Positions 10,823 through 19,594 of a stretch of 64,000 nt of DNA are shown here, one piece after another. Source of the DNA: Arenimonas caeni (lineage in GTDB: Bacteria > Pseudomonadota > Gammaproteobacteria > Xanthomonadales > Xanthomonadaceae); the NCBI RefSeq assembly GCF_003024235.1, contig NZ_KZ679086.1, positions 186,001 through 250,000 of the forward strand, read 5' to 3'. A program made the translations under genes and the position numbers. The notes under the pieces are model-generated. The model was not told the origin of the DNA. It made no database searches and saw only the letters and a list, made by a program, of their open reading frames with translations. Positions within the stretch are counted from its first letter, which is position 1, and each line of letters starts with the position of its first letter.

Positions 10823-11458
10823 GTGGCGACGCTGTTCTTCGACCTCGACGGCACCCTGATCGACTCCGCGGTCGGCATCACCCGCTGCGTCGCGCACGCC
10901 TTCGAGCGCCTGGGCGAGCCGGTGCCGCCACCCGAGGCGCTGCGGGGCTGGATCGGCCCGCCGCTGCGCGACAGCTTCGGGCCGGTGCTGGGCGACGCGG
11001 CGCGCACCGAGAAGGCGGTGGAGTTCTACCGTGAGCGCTTCGAGTCCGAAGGCTGGCGCGAGCATGCGGTCTACGAGGGCATCGGCGATGTCCTCGCCGG
11101 CCTGGCCGCGGCCGGGCACCGGCTGGCGGTGGTGACCGCCAAGAACGAACCGCACGCGCGCCTGATCATCGAGCACCTGCCTTTCGGCGGCCTGTTCGAG
11201 GACGTGGTCGGCGCCACGCCCTGCGGCCGCCTGAGCCACAAGCCCGAGCTGATCGGCGAGGCGCTGGCGCGGCTCGGGCTGGGCCCGGAGGGTTGCTGGA
11301 TGATCGGCGACCGGCACATGGACATCCACGGCGCCCGCCACCACGGTATGCCGTCGGTGGGCGTGCTCTGGGGGTTCGGCGGCGAAGCCGAACTGCGCGG
11401 CGCCGGCGCGACCCGGCTGGCGGCGGCCCCGGCCGAGCTGGCGTCCTGGTTCGGCTGA
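10823..11458 (+). CDS. HAD-superfamily phosphatase, phosphoglycolate phosphatase-like
   Basis: Cytoplasmic HAD hydrolase of 211 residues with the nucleophile motif FFDLDGTLIDS (Asp7 nucleophile, Asp9 acid/base) and motif IV MIGDRHMDIHGAR. A helical cap lies between. It starts with GTG one base after the pgk stop. Position in the glycolytic block and resemblance to Gph make metabolite repair, for example hydrolysis of phosphoglycolate, plausible. Pyrophosphatase or nucleotidase activity is possible within this family. Confidence 0.85.
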   Translation: MATLFFDLDGTLIDSAVGITRCVAHAFERLGEPVPPPEALRGWIGPPLRDSFGPVLGDAARTEKAVEFYRERFESEGWREHAVYEGIGDVLAGLAAAGHRLAVVTAKNEPHARLIIEHLPFGGLFEDVVGATPCGRLSHKPELIGEALARLGLGPEGCWMIGDRHMDIHGARHHGMPSVGVLWGFGGEAELRGAGATRLAAAPAELASWFG

Positions 11459-11545
11459 ACCGCGGCGCGCAACTCCGGCCGCGCGGCCACGGAACCGCCA
11501 CGCCCCTGTGCTAGCGTGGCGACAGACAGACACGAACGCATCGCC

Positions 11546-13012
11546 ATGAGCCAGACGCTTCGCCGCACCAAGATCCTCGCCACCCTCGGCCCGGCCACCG
11601 ACGCCCCGGGCGTGCTCGAGGAAATCATCCGCGCCGGCGTCAACGTGGTGCGGCTCAACTTCTCCCACGGAAGCCCCGAGCACCACGCGGCGCGCGTGGC
11701 GGCGGTGCGCGCGACGGCGCAGAAGCTGGGCCGGGAGGTCGGCATCCTGGCCGACCTGCAGGGCCCGAAGATCCGCATCGAGAAGTTCGAGGAAGGCAAG
11801 GTGGTGCTGGCGGCCGGGCAGGAGTTCACCCTGGTCTGCCGCGCCGACGCGCCCGACGGCGACTCGCGCCAGGTCGGCGTGAGCTACCTGGGCCTGGTCA
11901 ACGACGTGCACCCGGGCGACACGCTGCTGCTCGACGACGGCCTGATGGCGGTCGAGGTGCTGGCCATCGAGGGCGCGGACATCCGCACGCGCGTGCTCAC
12001 CGACGGCGTGCTGTCGAACCGCAAGGGCCTCAACCGCCTCGGCGGCGGGCTCTCGCTCGGTGCGCTCACCGACCAGGACAAGGCGCACATCCGGATCGCC
12101 GCCGGGCTGGGCGTGGATTTCATCGCGGTGTCCTTCTGCCGTTCGGCCGCCGACATGGACGAGGCGCGCGCGCTGGCCCGCGAGGCGGGCTCGGACGCGT
12201 TCATGGTGGCCAAGATCGAGCGCGCCGAGGCGATCGAGAACCTGGTCGAGATCACCCGGGCCTCGGACGTGGTGATGGTGGCGCGCGGCGACCTGGGCGT
12301 GGAGATCGGCGACGCCGAGCTGCCGGGCCTGCAGAAGAAGATCATCCGCACGGCGCTCGAGCTCAACCGCACCGTGATCACCGCCACCCAGATGCTGCAG
12401 TCGATGGTCGACAACCCGATCCCGACCCGCGCCGAGGTGCTGGACGTGGCCAACTCGGTCATCGACGGCACCGACGCGGTGATGCTCTCGGCCGAAACCG
12501 CCTCGGGCAGCTACCCGACCAAGGCGGTCGAGGCGATGGTGCGCATCTGCCTGGGCGCGGAGCGCCAGTTCGACCACGACACCGACTTCGAGAAGGCGCC
12601 GCGCAACCTGCAGCGCGCCGACCAGGCCATCGCCATGGCCAGCATGTTCCTCACCGAACACATCCAGGTGCGCGCGATCATCGCGCTCACCGAATCCGGC
12701 GGCACCGCCCGCTATCTCTCGCGCTTCCGCTCGTCGGTGCCGATCTACGGGCTCTCGCGCCACGCCGGCGCGCGCCGGCGCATGGCCCTGGTGCGCGACG
12801 TCTTCCCGATTGACTACGACAGCGCCGGCAAGGCCACCCGCGAAGCCGCCCGCGGCGCGATCCGGCACCTGTTCGACCTGGGCCTGCTGGCCGAGGGCGA
12901 CCGGGTGATCATCACCAGCGGCGACCACATGGAACTGCACGGCGCCACCAACACCCTGCGCCTGCTGCAGGTCGGCCCGGGCGGGGCCGCCGAGGGCCTG
13001 GGCGAACTCTGA
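11546..13012 (+). CDS. pyk: Pyruvate kinase
   Basis: Final glycolytic kinase of 488 residues (phosphoenolpyruvate + ADP to pyruvate + ATP). The start RRTKILATLGPATD, the LADLQGPKIR loop, the catalytic segment MVAKIERAEAIEN, the metal-binding MVARGDLGVEI and the signature VITATQMLQSM are all intact. The C-terminal allosteric domain is complete. The ATG at 11546 was preferred to an earlier ATG at 11516 because family similarity begins there. Confidence 0.97.
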   Translation: MSQTLRRTKILATLGPATDAPGVLEEIIRAGVNVVRLNFSHGSPEHHAARVAAVRATAQKLGREVGILADLQGPKIRIEKFEEGKVVLAAGQEFTLVCRADAPDGDSRQVGVSYLGLVNDVHPGDTLLLDDGLMAVEVLAIEGADIRTRVLTDGVLSNRKGLNRLGGGLSLGALTDQDKAHIRIAAGLGVDFIAVSFCRSAADMDEARALAREAGSDAFMVAKIERAEAIENLVEITRASDVVMVARGDLGVEIGDAELPGLQKKIIRTALELNRTVITATQMLQSMVDNPIPTRAEVLDVANSVIDGTDAVMLSAETASGSYPTKAVEAMVRICLGAERQFDHDTDFEKAPRNLQRADQAIAMASMFLTEHIQVRAIIALTESGGTARYLSRFRSSVPIYGLSRHAGARRRMALVRDVFPIDYDSAGKATREAARGAIRHLFDLGLLAEGDRVIITSGDHMELHGATNTLRLLQVGPGGAAEGLGEL

Positions 13013-13025
13013 GCCCGGGCTTGCC

Positions 13026-13105
13026 CTGTAGGAGCGCCTTCAGGCGCGGATCTTGCGCCTTTTTCCGGAAAATCAAGGGCTTCGCGCCTGAAGGCGCTCC
13101 TACAG
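13026..13105. repeat. Palindromic intergenic repeat with perfect 23-bp arms
   Basis: Left arm 13026-13048 and right arm 13083-13105 are exact reverse complements, separated by 34 bases. The core reads GTAGGAGCGCCTTCAGGCGC. This is the REP-like family common in Xanthomonadaceae and pseudomonads. It sits between pyk and fba and could act as a transcript-stabilising or terminating hairpin. Half copies are at 43299-43320 and, degenerate, near 23568-23586. Confidence 0.88.
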
Positions 13106-13121
13106 GGGGCGCCGGATGGGG

Positions 13122-13127
13122 TAGAAT
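13122..13127 (+). promoter_or_regulatory. Probable -10 box of fba (TAGAAT)
   Basis: TAGAAT in the context GGGTAGAATGATGGG lies 34 bases before the start, closely resembling the gapA promoter region. The -35 region would fall at the edge of the palindromic repeat. Confidence 0.5.
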
Positions 13128-13161
13128 GATGGGCTAACCACCAACCCCCGGGGATCCCGCC

Positions 13162-14166
13162 ATGAGTATCGACCAGCTCGCCGAAACCGCCCAGGCCATG
13201 GTTGCCGCGGGCAAGGGCATCATCGCCATCGATGAGTCCACCGCCACGATCAAGAAGCGTTTCGACGGCGTCGGCATCGAGTGCACGGAAGAAAACCGCC
13301 GCGCCTACCGCGAAATGCTGCTGACCACGCCCAAGCTGGGCGACTACATCTCCGGCGCCATCCTGTACGACGAGACCCTGCGCCAGTCCACCAAGGACGG
13401 CGTGCCCTTCACCAAGGTCATGATGGACGCCGGCATCCTGCCGGGCATCAAGGTCGACCTGGGCGCCAAGCCGCTGGCCGGCTTCCCGGGCGAACTGGTC
13501 ACCGAAGGCCTGGACGGCCTGCGCGACCGCCTGAAGGAATACGCGAAGCTGGGCGCGAAGTTCGCCAAGTGGCGCGCCGTCATCACCATCGGCGAGGACA
13601 TGCCGTCGGGCACCTGCATCGAGGCCAACTGCCACGCGCTGGCCCGCTACGCCGCGCTCTGCCAGGAAGCCGGCATCGTGCCGATGGTCGAGCCCGAGGT
13701 GCTGATGGACGGCAGCCACGACATCGACACCTGCTACGACATCACCGAAGTCACCCTGCGCTCGCTGTTCGGCTCGCTCTACGAGCACAACGTCATGCTC
13801 GAGGGCACCATCCTCAAGGCCAGCATGGTCATCTCCGGCAAGGACTGCCCGGAGCAGGCCGACGTCGAGGAAGTGGCCGAGATGACCCTGCGCTGCCTGA
13901 AGGCCTCGGTGCCGGCCACGCTGCCGGGCATCGTGTTCCTCTCGGGTGGCCAGAGCGACGAGGACGCCACCGCGCACCTCAACGCCATGAACCAGATGGG
14001 CCCGAAGCCGTGGCCGCTGAGCTTCAGCTATGGCCGCGCCATGCAGTCGGCGGCCCTGAAGCTGTGGGCCAAGGACATGGCCGGCAACACCAAGGCCGCC
14101 CAGGAAACCGTCTACGCCCGCGCCAAGGACAACGGCCTGGCCGCGCTGGGCCGCTGGAAGGCCTGA
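13162..14166 (+). CDS. Class I fructose-bisphosphate aldolase
   Basis: Schiff-base aldolase of 334 residues that cleaves fructose 1,6-bisphosphate into dihydroxyacetone phosphate and glyceraldehyde 3-phosphate. It resembles the eukaryote-type class I enzyme: the N-terminal GKGIIAIDESTATIKKRFD, the EPEVLMDG strand and LEGTILKASMV, with Lys219 as the probable Schiff-base lysine. GGGGAT precedes the ATG as a weak ribosome-binding site. It has its own promoter-like TAGAAT and ends at a terminator. Class I aldolases need no metal, unlike the class II enzyme common in other gammaproteobacteria. Confidence 0.95.
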   Translation: MSIDQLAETAQAMVAAGKGIIAIDESTATIKKRFDGVGIECTEENRRAYREMLLTTPKLGDYISGAILYDETLRQSTKDGVPFTKVMMDAGILPGIKVDLGAKPLAGFPGELVTEGLDGLRDRLKEYAKLGAKFAKWRAVITIGEDMPSGTCIEANCHALARYAALCQEAGIVPMVEPEVLMDGSHDIDTCYDITEVTLRSLFGSLYEHNVMLEGTILKASMVISGKDCPEQADVEEVAEMTLRCLKASVPATLPGIVFLSGGQSDEDATAHLNAMNQMGPKPWPLSFSYGRAMQSAALKLWAKDMAGNTKAAQETVYARAKDNGLAALGRWKA

Positions 14167-14206
14167 GCCGGGGCAGGCAGCACGCCTGCAACCCTGCGTT
14201 GCATGT

Positions 14207-14238
14207 AAACGCCGGCCTCGCGCCGGCGTTTATCTTTT
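14207..14238 (+). terminator. Rho-independent terminator of fba
   Basis: A 10-bp stem AAACGCCGGC / GCCGGCGTTT (14207-14216 with 14222-14231, loop of 5) is followed by ATCTTTT. Confidence 0.85.
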
Positions 14239-14319
14239 GGGGCTTCGTCGCACTGCCTGCACACCCCCTCGGGGCTCGGCCCCGTAAAATCGCCCAATTC
14301 ACGAAGGAACGACCCCACG

Positions 14320-15381
14320 ATGAGCGCCTGCCAGCGACCTCTGCTCCGATGCCTCCTGCTCCCCGTCCTGCTCGCCGTCGCGGCCTGCAGCAGCGAGGAG
14401 GGGGGCGGCCAGGGCCCGGCGCCGGCCACCGTCACCGCCCACGAGGTGCAGTCCAAGCCTTGGCGCGACGCGATCCAGGCCCTGGGCACCGCGCGCGCCA
14501 ACGAGTCGGTCATGGTCACCGCCAAGGTCACCGAGACGGTGGTGCGGGTGAACTTCCAGGACGGTGACCTGGTCGAGGCCGGCGACGTGCTCGTCGACCT
14601 GTCGGGCCGGGTCGAAGTGGCCGGGCTCGAGGAAGCCGCCGCCGCGTATCGCGAGGCCGACCAGCAGTACCAGCGCCAGCGCCAGCTGGCCGCGCAGAAG
14701 CTCATCCCGGCCGGGCAGCTCGACGCCCAGCGCGCCGCGATGGAATCGGCGCGCGCCCGCCTCGACGCCACCCGCGCCCGCCTGGCCGACCGCGTCATCA
14801 CCGCGCCCTTCGCCGGCGTGCTCGGTTTCCGCCAGGTCAGCCCCGGCACCCTGGTCACGCCCGGCACCACCATCGCCAGCCTCGACGACATCTCGGTGAT
14901 CAAGCTCGACTTCTCGGTGCCCGAGACCTTCCTGGCCGCGCTCGCGCCCGGCCAGTCGGTCAGCGCCACCAGCGCGGCCTACCCGGGCCGCAGCTTCGAG
15001 GGCGAGGTGGCGACCGTGGACTCGCGCGTCGACCCGGTGACCCGCGCGGTCACCGTGCGCGCGCTGCTGCCCAACCCCGACCGCCTGCTGCGGCCGGGCA
15101 TGCTGCTGACGGTCGAACTGTTCCAGCCCGAACGCCAGGCGCTGGTGGTGCCGGAGATCTCGGTCATCCAGGTGTCGCGCGACGCGCACGTGTTCCGCCT
15201 GCGCGACGACGACACGGTCGAGCAGGTCGGCGTCAGGCTCGGCCAGCGCCGTCGCGGCGAGGTCGAGGTGCTCGAAGGGCTGTCCGCGGGCGACCGCATC
15301 GTCGTCGACGGCGTGGTGAAGCTGCGCAACGGCGCGCGCGTGAGCGTGGTCGCGCCGGCCGATGCCGGCGGCGCGGGCTGA
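14320..15381 (+). CDS. RND efflux periplasmic adaptor lipoprotein
   Basis: Membrane-fusion protein of 353 residues linking an inner-membrane RND pump to an outer-membrane channel. The signal peptide ends in a lipobox (AVAAC, Cys23), so the protein is lipid-anchored. Barrel-sandwich hybrid halves flank an alpha-helical hairpin (about residues 100-150, rich in Ala, Arg and Gln), followed by a beta-barrel (VTRAVTVRALLPN). The permease follows 15 bases downstream. No outer-membrane channel gene is in the window, so the pump probably uses a TolC-like protein encoded elsewhere. Confidence 0.93.
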   Translation: MSACQRPLLRCLLLPVLLAVAACSSEEGGGQGPAPATVTAHEVQSKPWRDAIQALGTARANESVMVTAKVTETVVRVNFQDGDLVEAGDVLVDLSGRVEVAGLEEAAAAYREADQQYQRQRQLAAQKLIPAGQLDAQRAAMESARARLDATRARLADRVITAPFAGVLGFRQVSPGTLVTPGTTIASLDDISVIKLDFSVPETFLAALAPGQSVSATSAAYPGRSFEGEVATVDSRVDPVTRAVTVRALLPNPDRLLRPGMLLTVELFQPERQALVVPEISVIQVSRDAHVFRLRDDDTVEQVGVRLGQRRRGEVEVLEGLSAGDRIVVDGVVKLRNGARVSVVAPADAGGAG

Positions 15382-15396
15382 GCAGGAGGCCAGGCC

Positions 15397-18300
15397 ATGG
15401 TCCTTTCCGACATCTCGATCAAGCGCCCGGTCTTCGCGACCGTGATGAGCCTGCTGCTGGTGGTGCTGGGCCTGATCGCCTTCACCCGCCTGACGCTGCG
15501 CGAGCTGCCCGACATCGACCCGCCCGTGGTGTCGGTGGAAGTGGCCTACCCGGGCGCCTCGGCGGCCGTGGTGGAAACCCGGATCACCCAGATCCTCGAG
15601 GACGCCGTGGCGGGCATCGAGGGCATCGAGACCATCGAGTCGCGCAGCCGCAACGGCCAGTCCAGCGTGACCATCGAGTTCTCGCTCTCGCGCGACATCG
15701 AAGCTGCCGCCAACGACGTGCGCGACGCCATCAGCCGGGTCGGCGACCGCATGCCGCCCGAGGCCGACCCGCCGGAGATCGAGAAGGTCGAGGCCGACGC
15801 CGACGTCATCCTCTGGCTGAACATGAACTCGGACCGGCTCGAGACCCTCGAGCTGAGCGACTACGCCGAGCGCTACGTGGTCGACCGCCTCTCGAGCATC
15901 GACGGCGTGGCCCAGGTGCGCGTGGGCGGCCGCCAGCGCTATGCCATGCGCATCTGGCTCGACCGCCAGGCCCTGGCCGCGCGCGGGCTCACCGTCAACG
16001 ACGTCGAGAACGCGCTGCGGCGCGAGAACGTCGAGCTGCCGGCCGGCAGCATCGAATCGCAGGACCGCGACTTCACCCTGCGCGTGATGCGCGGCTACGA
16101 AAACCCGGACGACTTCGCCCAGCTCACCCTCGCCAAGGGCGACGACGGCTACCTGGTGCGGCTGGGCGACGTGTCGCGGGTCGAGCGCGCCTCGTCCGAA
16201 CGCCGCGCCTACTTCCGCGGCAACGGCCAGCCGAACATCGGCCTGGGCGTCATCAAGACCTCCACCGCCAACTCGCTGCAGGTGGCCCGCGACGTCAAGG
16301 CGGCGCTGCCGGACATCCAGGAGACGCTGCCCGAGGGCACGCGCATCTTCGTGGCCTTCGACAGCACGATCTTCATCGACGCCGCGGTCGAGCGCGTGTA
16401 CTGGACGCTGGCCGAGGCCATCATCCTGGTGCTGGTGGTGATCTACCTGTTCTTGGGCAGCGCGCGCGCCGCGCTGATCCCGGCGGTGACCGTGCCGGTG
16501 TGCCTGGTGGCGGCCTTCATCGCGCTGTGGGCCTTCGGCTTCTCGATCAACCTGCTGACCCTGCTGGCCCTGGTGCTGTGCATCGGCCTGGTGGTCGACG
16601 ACGCCATCGTGGTGCTCGAGAACGTGCAGCGCCGCGCCGACCTGGGCGAGCCGCCGCTGGTGGCCGCGCGCCGCGGCACCCAGCAGGTCGCCTTCGCCGT
16701 CATCGCCACCACGGCGGTGCTGGCCGCGGTGTTCCTGCCGGTGGGTTTCATGGAAGGCAACACCGGCCGCCTGTTCCGCGAGCTGTCGGTGGCCATGGCC
16801 GGTGCCGTGATCATCTCGGCCTTCGTCGCGCTCACGCTCACGCCCATGATGTGCTCGCTGCTGGTGCGCCCGCATGAGAAGCCCAAGGGCCTGAACCTGT
16901 GGATCCAGGGCCATCTCGACGCGCTGGGCAAGGGCTACCGCAGGGCCGTGGAGCGCACGGTGGGCCGGCCGATGCTGTTCGGCGCGGCGCTGCTGGGCAC
17001 GATGGGCCTGTCGGCCTTCCTGTTGCAGGTGATCCCGGCCGAACTGGCGCCGCCTGAGGACCGCGGCTCCTTCTTCGTCGGCGTGTCCGCGCCGGAGGGC
17101 GCCGGCTTCGACTACACCGTGCAGCAGATGCAGGGGGTCGAGCAGGTGCTGTTCCGCTACACCGGCGAAGGCCAGCCGATCGACCGCGTGAACACCGCGG
17201 TGCCCGGTGGCTTCGGCCCCGGCGGCGACATGCACACCGGCCGCGCCATCGTGCTGCTCAAGGCCTGGAACGAGCGCGACATCGACACCGCCGGCCTGGT
17301 GGAGAAGGTGCGCGCCGAACTCAACCAGCTGCCCGGCGTGGTGGCGCGTCCGCAGGCGCGCACCGGCCTGGTGCGCACCGGCGGCCAGCCGCTGCAGGTG
17401 GTGCTGGGCGGCCCGGACTACGCCGAGCTGGCCGAGTGGCGCGACCGCATGCTCGCGCGCATGGAGGAGAACCCGGGCCTGTTCGGCACCGACTCGGACT
17501 ACAAGGAAACGCGCCCGCAGCTGCGCGTCGAGATCAACCGCGCCCGCGCTGCCGACCTGGGCGTGCCGGTGTCCGAGATCGGCCGCACGCTCGAGTCCAT
17601 GATGGGCTCGCGCCGCGTCACCACCTATGTCGAGGATGGCGAGGAGTACGACGTCATCCTGCAGGCCCAGCTCGAGGACCGCGGTTCGCCCTCCGACCTC
17701 GACAACCTGTACGTGCGTTCGACCACCACCGGCGAGCTGGTGCCGCTGTCGAACCTGGTGGCGTTGCAGGAGCTCGCCGAACCCGGCCAGTTCAACCGCT
17801 TCAACCGCCTGCGCGCGATCACGCTCAGCGCCGGCCTCACCCCCGGCTACACGCTGGGTGAGGCGCTGGACTGGGTGCGCCGCACCGCCCAGGAAGAACT
17901 GCCCGAGCGCGCCCAGCTCGACTACAAGGGCGAGTCGCGCGAGTACCAGAGCGCGGGCAGCGCGGTGCTGTTCACCTTCGCCATGGCGCTGCTGGTGGTG
18001 TACCTGGTGCTGGCGGCGCAGTTCGAGAGCTTCCTGCACCCGATCGTCATCATGCTCACCGTGCCGCTGGCGGTGCTGGGCGCGCTGATCGGCCTGTGGC
18101 TGTTCGGCAGTTCGCTCAACCTCTTCAGCCAGATCGGCATCGTGATGCTGGTGGGCCTGGCGGCCAAGAACGGCATCCTGATCGTCGAGTTCGCCAACCA
18201 GCTGCGCGACGAGGGCCTGGCCATCCGCGACGCCATCGTCGAGTCGGCGTCGGTGCGCATGCGCCCGATCCTGATGACCTCGATCGCGACCATCGTCGGC

Positions 18301-18519
18301 GCGGTGCCGCTGGTGGTGGCCGGTGGCCCGGGTTCGGCCAGCCGCGGCACCATCGGCATCGTGATCATCTCCGGCGTGGCCTTCTCCACGCTGCTCTCGC
18401 TGTTCGTGGTGCCGGCCTTCTACGCCCTGCTGGCCCCGTACACGCGCTCGCCGGAGGCGGTGGCGCGCAAGCTCGAGAAGCTCGAGGCGGAAGTCCCGCA
18501 TGTCGGGGGCCATGCCTGA
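15397..18519 (+). CDS. RND multidrug efflux permease (HAE1/AcrB-like)
   Basis: Proton-driven inner-membrane pump of 1040 residues. The N-terminal ISIKRPVFATVMSLLLVVLG helix is typical, and the protein has the usual two sets of six membrane helices around two large periplasmic loops. The proton-relay segment GLVVDDAIVVLENV (near residue 400) has both aspartates. Second-half motif GLAAKNGILIVEFANQL is intact. The length equals that of AcrB/MexB relatives. Substrates cannot be predicted. It forms an operon with the adaptor gene just upstream. Confidence 0.95.
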   Translation: MVLSDISIKRPVFATVMSLLLVVLGLIAFTRLTLRELPDIDPPVVSVEVAYPGASAAVVETRITQILEDAVAGIEGIETIESRSRNGQSSVTIEFSLSRDIEAAANDVRDAISRVGDRMPPEADPPEIEKVEADADVILWLNMNSDRLETLELSDYAERYVVDRLSSIDGVAQVRVGGRQRYAMRIWLDRQALAARGLTVNDVENALRRENVELPAGSIESQDRDFTLRVMRGYENPDDFAQLTLAKGDDGYLVRLGDVSRVERASSERRAYFRGNGQPNIGLGVIKTSTANSLQVARDVKAALPDIQETLPEGTRIFVAFDSTIFIDAAVERVYWTLAEAIILVLVVIYLFLGSARAALIPAVTVPVCLVAAFIALWAFGFSINLLTLLALVLCIGLVVDDAIVVLENVQRRADLGEPPLVAARRGTQQVAFAVIATTAVLAAVFLPVGFMEGNTGRLFRELSVAMAGAVIISAFVALTLTPMMCSLLVRPHEKPKGLNLWIQGHLDALGKGYRRAVERTVGRPMLFGAALLGTMGLSAFLLQVIPAELAPPEDRGSFFVGVSAPEGAGFDYTVQQMQGVEQVLFRYTGEGQPIDRVNTAVPGGFGPGGDMHTGRAIVLLKAWNERDIDTAGLVEKVRAELNQLPGVVARPQARTGLVRTGGQPLQVVLGGPDYAELAEWRDRMLARMEENPGLFGTDSDYKETRPQLRVEINRARAADLGVPVSEIGRTLESMMGSRRVTTYVEDGEEYDVILQAQLEDRGSPSDLDNLYVRSTTTGELVPLSNLVALQELAEPGQFNRFNRLRAITLSAGLTPGYTLGEALDWVRRTAQEELPERAQLDYKGESREYQSAGSAVLFTFAMALLVVYLVLAAQFESFLHPIVIMLTVPLAVLGALIGLWLFGSSLNLFSQIGIVMLVGLAAKNGILIVEFANQLRDEGLAIRDAIVESASVRMRPILMTSIATIVGAVPLVVAGGPGSASRGTIGIVIISGVAFSTLLSLFVVPAFYALLAPYTRSPEAVARKLEKLEAEVPHVGGHA

Positions 18520-18543
18520 TCCTCTGGCTTACGCCTGAGGATC

Positions 18544-18566
18544 CCCACGATTCTTTGAATCGTGGG
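18544..18566. repeat. Perfect hairpin after the RND operon
   Basis: CCCACGATTC and GAATCGTGGG pair over 10 bp with a TTT loop. Two more short palindromes follow (CGCGCC TTT GGCGCG around 18593-18610 and CCCCCTTGCCAAGGGGG at 18610-18626). There is no T-run, so this is a dispersed repeat or a Rho-independent element of atypical form. Confidence 0.7.
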
Positions 18567-18660
18567 CCCCAAGGCGCCTTTGCTTCCGATCCCCGCGCCT
18601 TTCGGCGCGCCCCCTTGCCAAGGGGGCTTTGCTTCGATGGGTATCCGGTAAACTCGGGGC

Positions 18661-19557
18661 ATGAGCGATTCCAGCCCTCCACGCGGCCCCTATCGGGGTC
18701 CGCCGTCCCAGCCGCGTGACAAGCGCGAGCGGCAGCGCGACCGCGAGCAGGCGCAGGCCAGCGCGCCGCGCCGCCCTCCTGCGCCGCGCTTCGAGCCCGA
18801 GGCCGCGCCGGCCGCCGATCGCGGGCCGCGCGAGCAGCGCCTGTACGGCCTCAACGCCTGCCTGGCGATGTTCCGGCACCGGCCGGGCGACCTGCGCAAG
18901 GTGTGGCTGCTCGAGTCGCGCATCCCGCGCCTGAAGGACGTGCTGGCGCACTGCGTGAAGCACCGCATCGGCTACACCGTGGTCGGCGATCAGGACCTGC
19001 AGAAGCTCGCCGCCAGCCAGCACCACGAGGGCGTGGTGTTCGGGGTGGTGCCGGCCCCGGAGCAGTCGCTGTCGGACTGGCTGCGCGAACTGCCGCCGGG
19101 CCCGGCGCTGGCGCTCTGGCTCGACGGCGTGGGCAACCCGCACAACCTGGGCGCCATCCTGCGTTCGGCCGCACATTTCGGCGTGGCCGGGCTGATGCTG
19201 CCCAAGGATTCGGGCCTGGCGCTCTCCGGTGCCGCCGCGCGCGTGGCCGAGGGCGGTGCCGAGGCGGTGCCGCTGGTGCGCCTGGGCCGCGCCGACAACA
19301 GCCTGGCCCAGCTGCGTTCGGCGGGTTTCGGCGTGGCCGCCACCGTGGTGCGCGGCGGCCAGCCGCTGTTCGGCACCGCGCTGCCCGAGCGCCTGCTGCT
19401 GGTGATGGGCGCCGAGCAGTCGGGCGTCGGCCCGCTGCTGGCCGACGCGGCCGCGCTGCGGCTGGAGATCCCGGGCAGCGGCGCGGTCGAGAGCCTGAAC
19501 GTCGCCTCGGCCAGTGCGGTCTTCCTGGCCGAGTGGTGGCGCCAGCGCCGGGCGTGA
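18661..19557 (+). CDS. SpoU/TrmH-family RNA 2'-O-methyltransferase
   Basis: RNA ribose methyltransferase of 298 residues. An Arg-rich, probably disordered tail covers the first 55 residues, followed by a substrate-binding domain (REQRLYGLNACLAMFRHRPGDL). The SPOUT domain has motif 1 NPHNLGAILRSAAHFGV, motif 2 VMGAEQSGVGPLL and motif 3 IPGSGAVESLNVASASAVFLAEW. These form the knotted SAM pocket. The target (rRNA as for RlmB, or tRNA as for TrmH) is not decidable from sequence. TAAACT ends 6 bases before the ATG, so it may be leaderless. Confidence 0.92.
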   Translation: MSDSSPPRGPYRGPPSQPRDKRERQRDREQAQASAPRRPPAPRFEPEAAPAADRGPREQRLYGLNACLAMFRHRPGDLRKVWLLESRIPRLKDVLAHCVKHRIGYTVVGDQDLQKLAASQHHEGVVFGVVPAPEQSLSDWLRELPPGPALALWLDGVGNPHNLGAILRSAAHFGVAGLMLPKDSGLALSGAAARVAEGGAEAVPLVRLGRADNSLAQLRSAGFGVAATVVRGGQPLFGTALPERLLLVMGAEQSGVGPLLADAAALRLEIPGSGAVESLNVASASAVFLAEWWRQRRA

Positions 19558-19594
19558 ACCGGCAATTCAGGGCCCTCGCGGCATAATCGCCGGC

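Noticed and set aside
14299-18513. A 1404-codon open frame on the minus strand opposite the RND genes
   Set aside because: Its product is a His/Arg/Gln-rich low-complexity sequence, the usual antisense shadow of high-GC coding DNA. The plus strand encodes clear AcrB and adaptor families.
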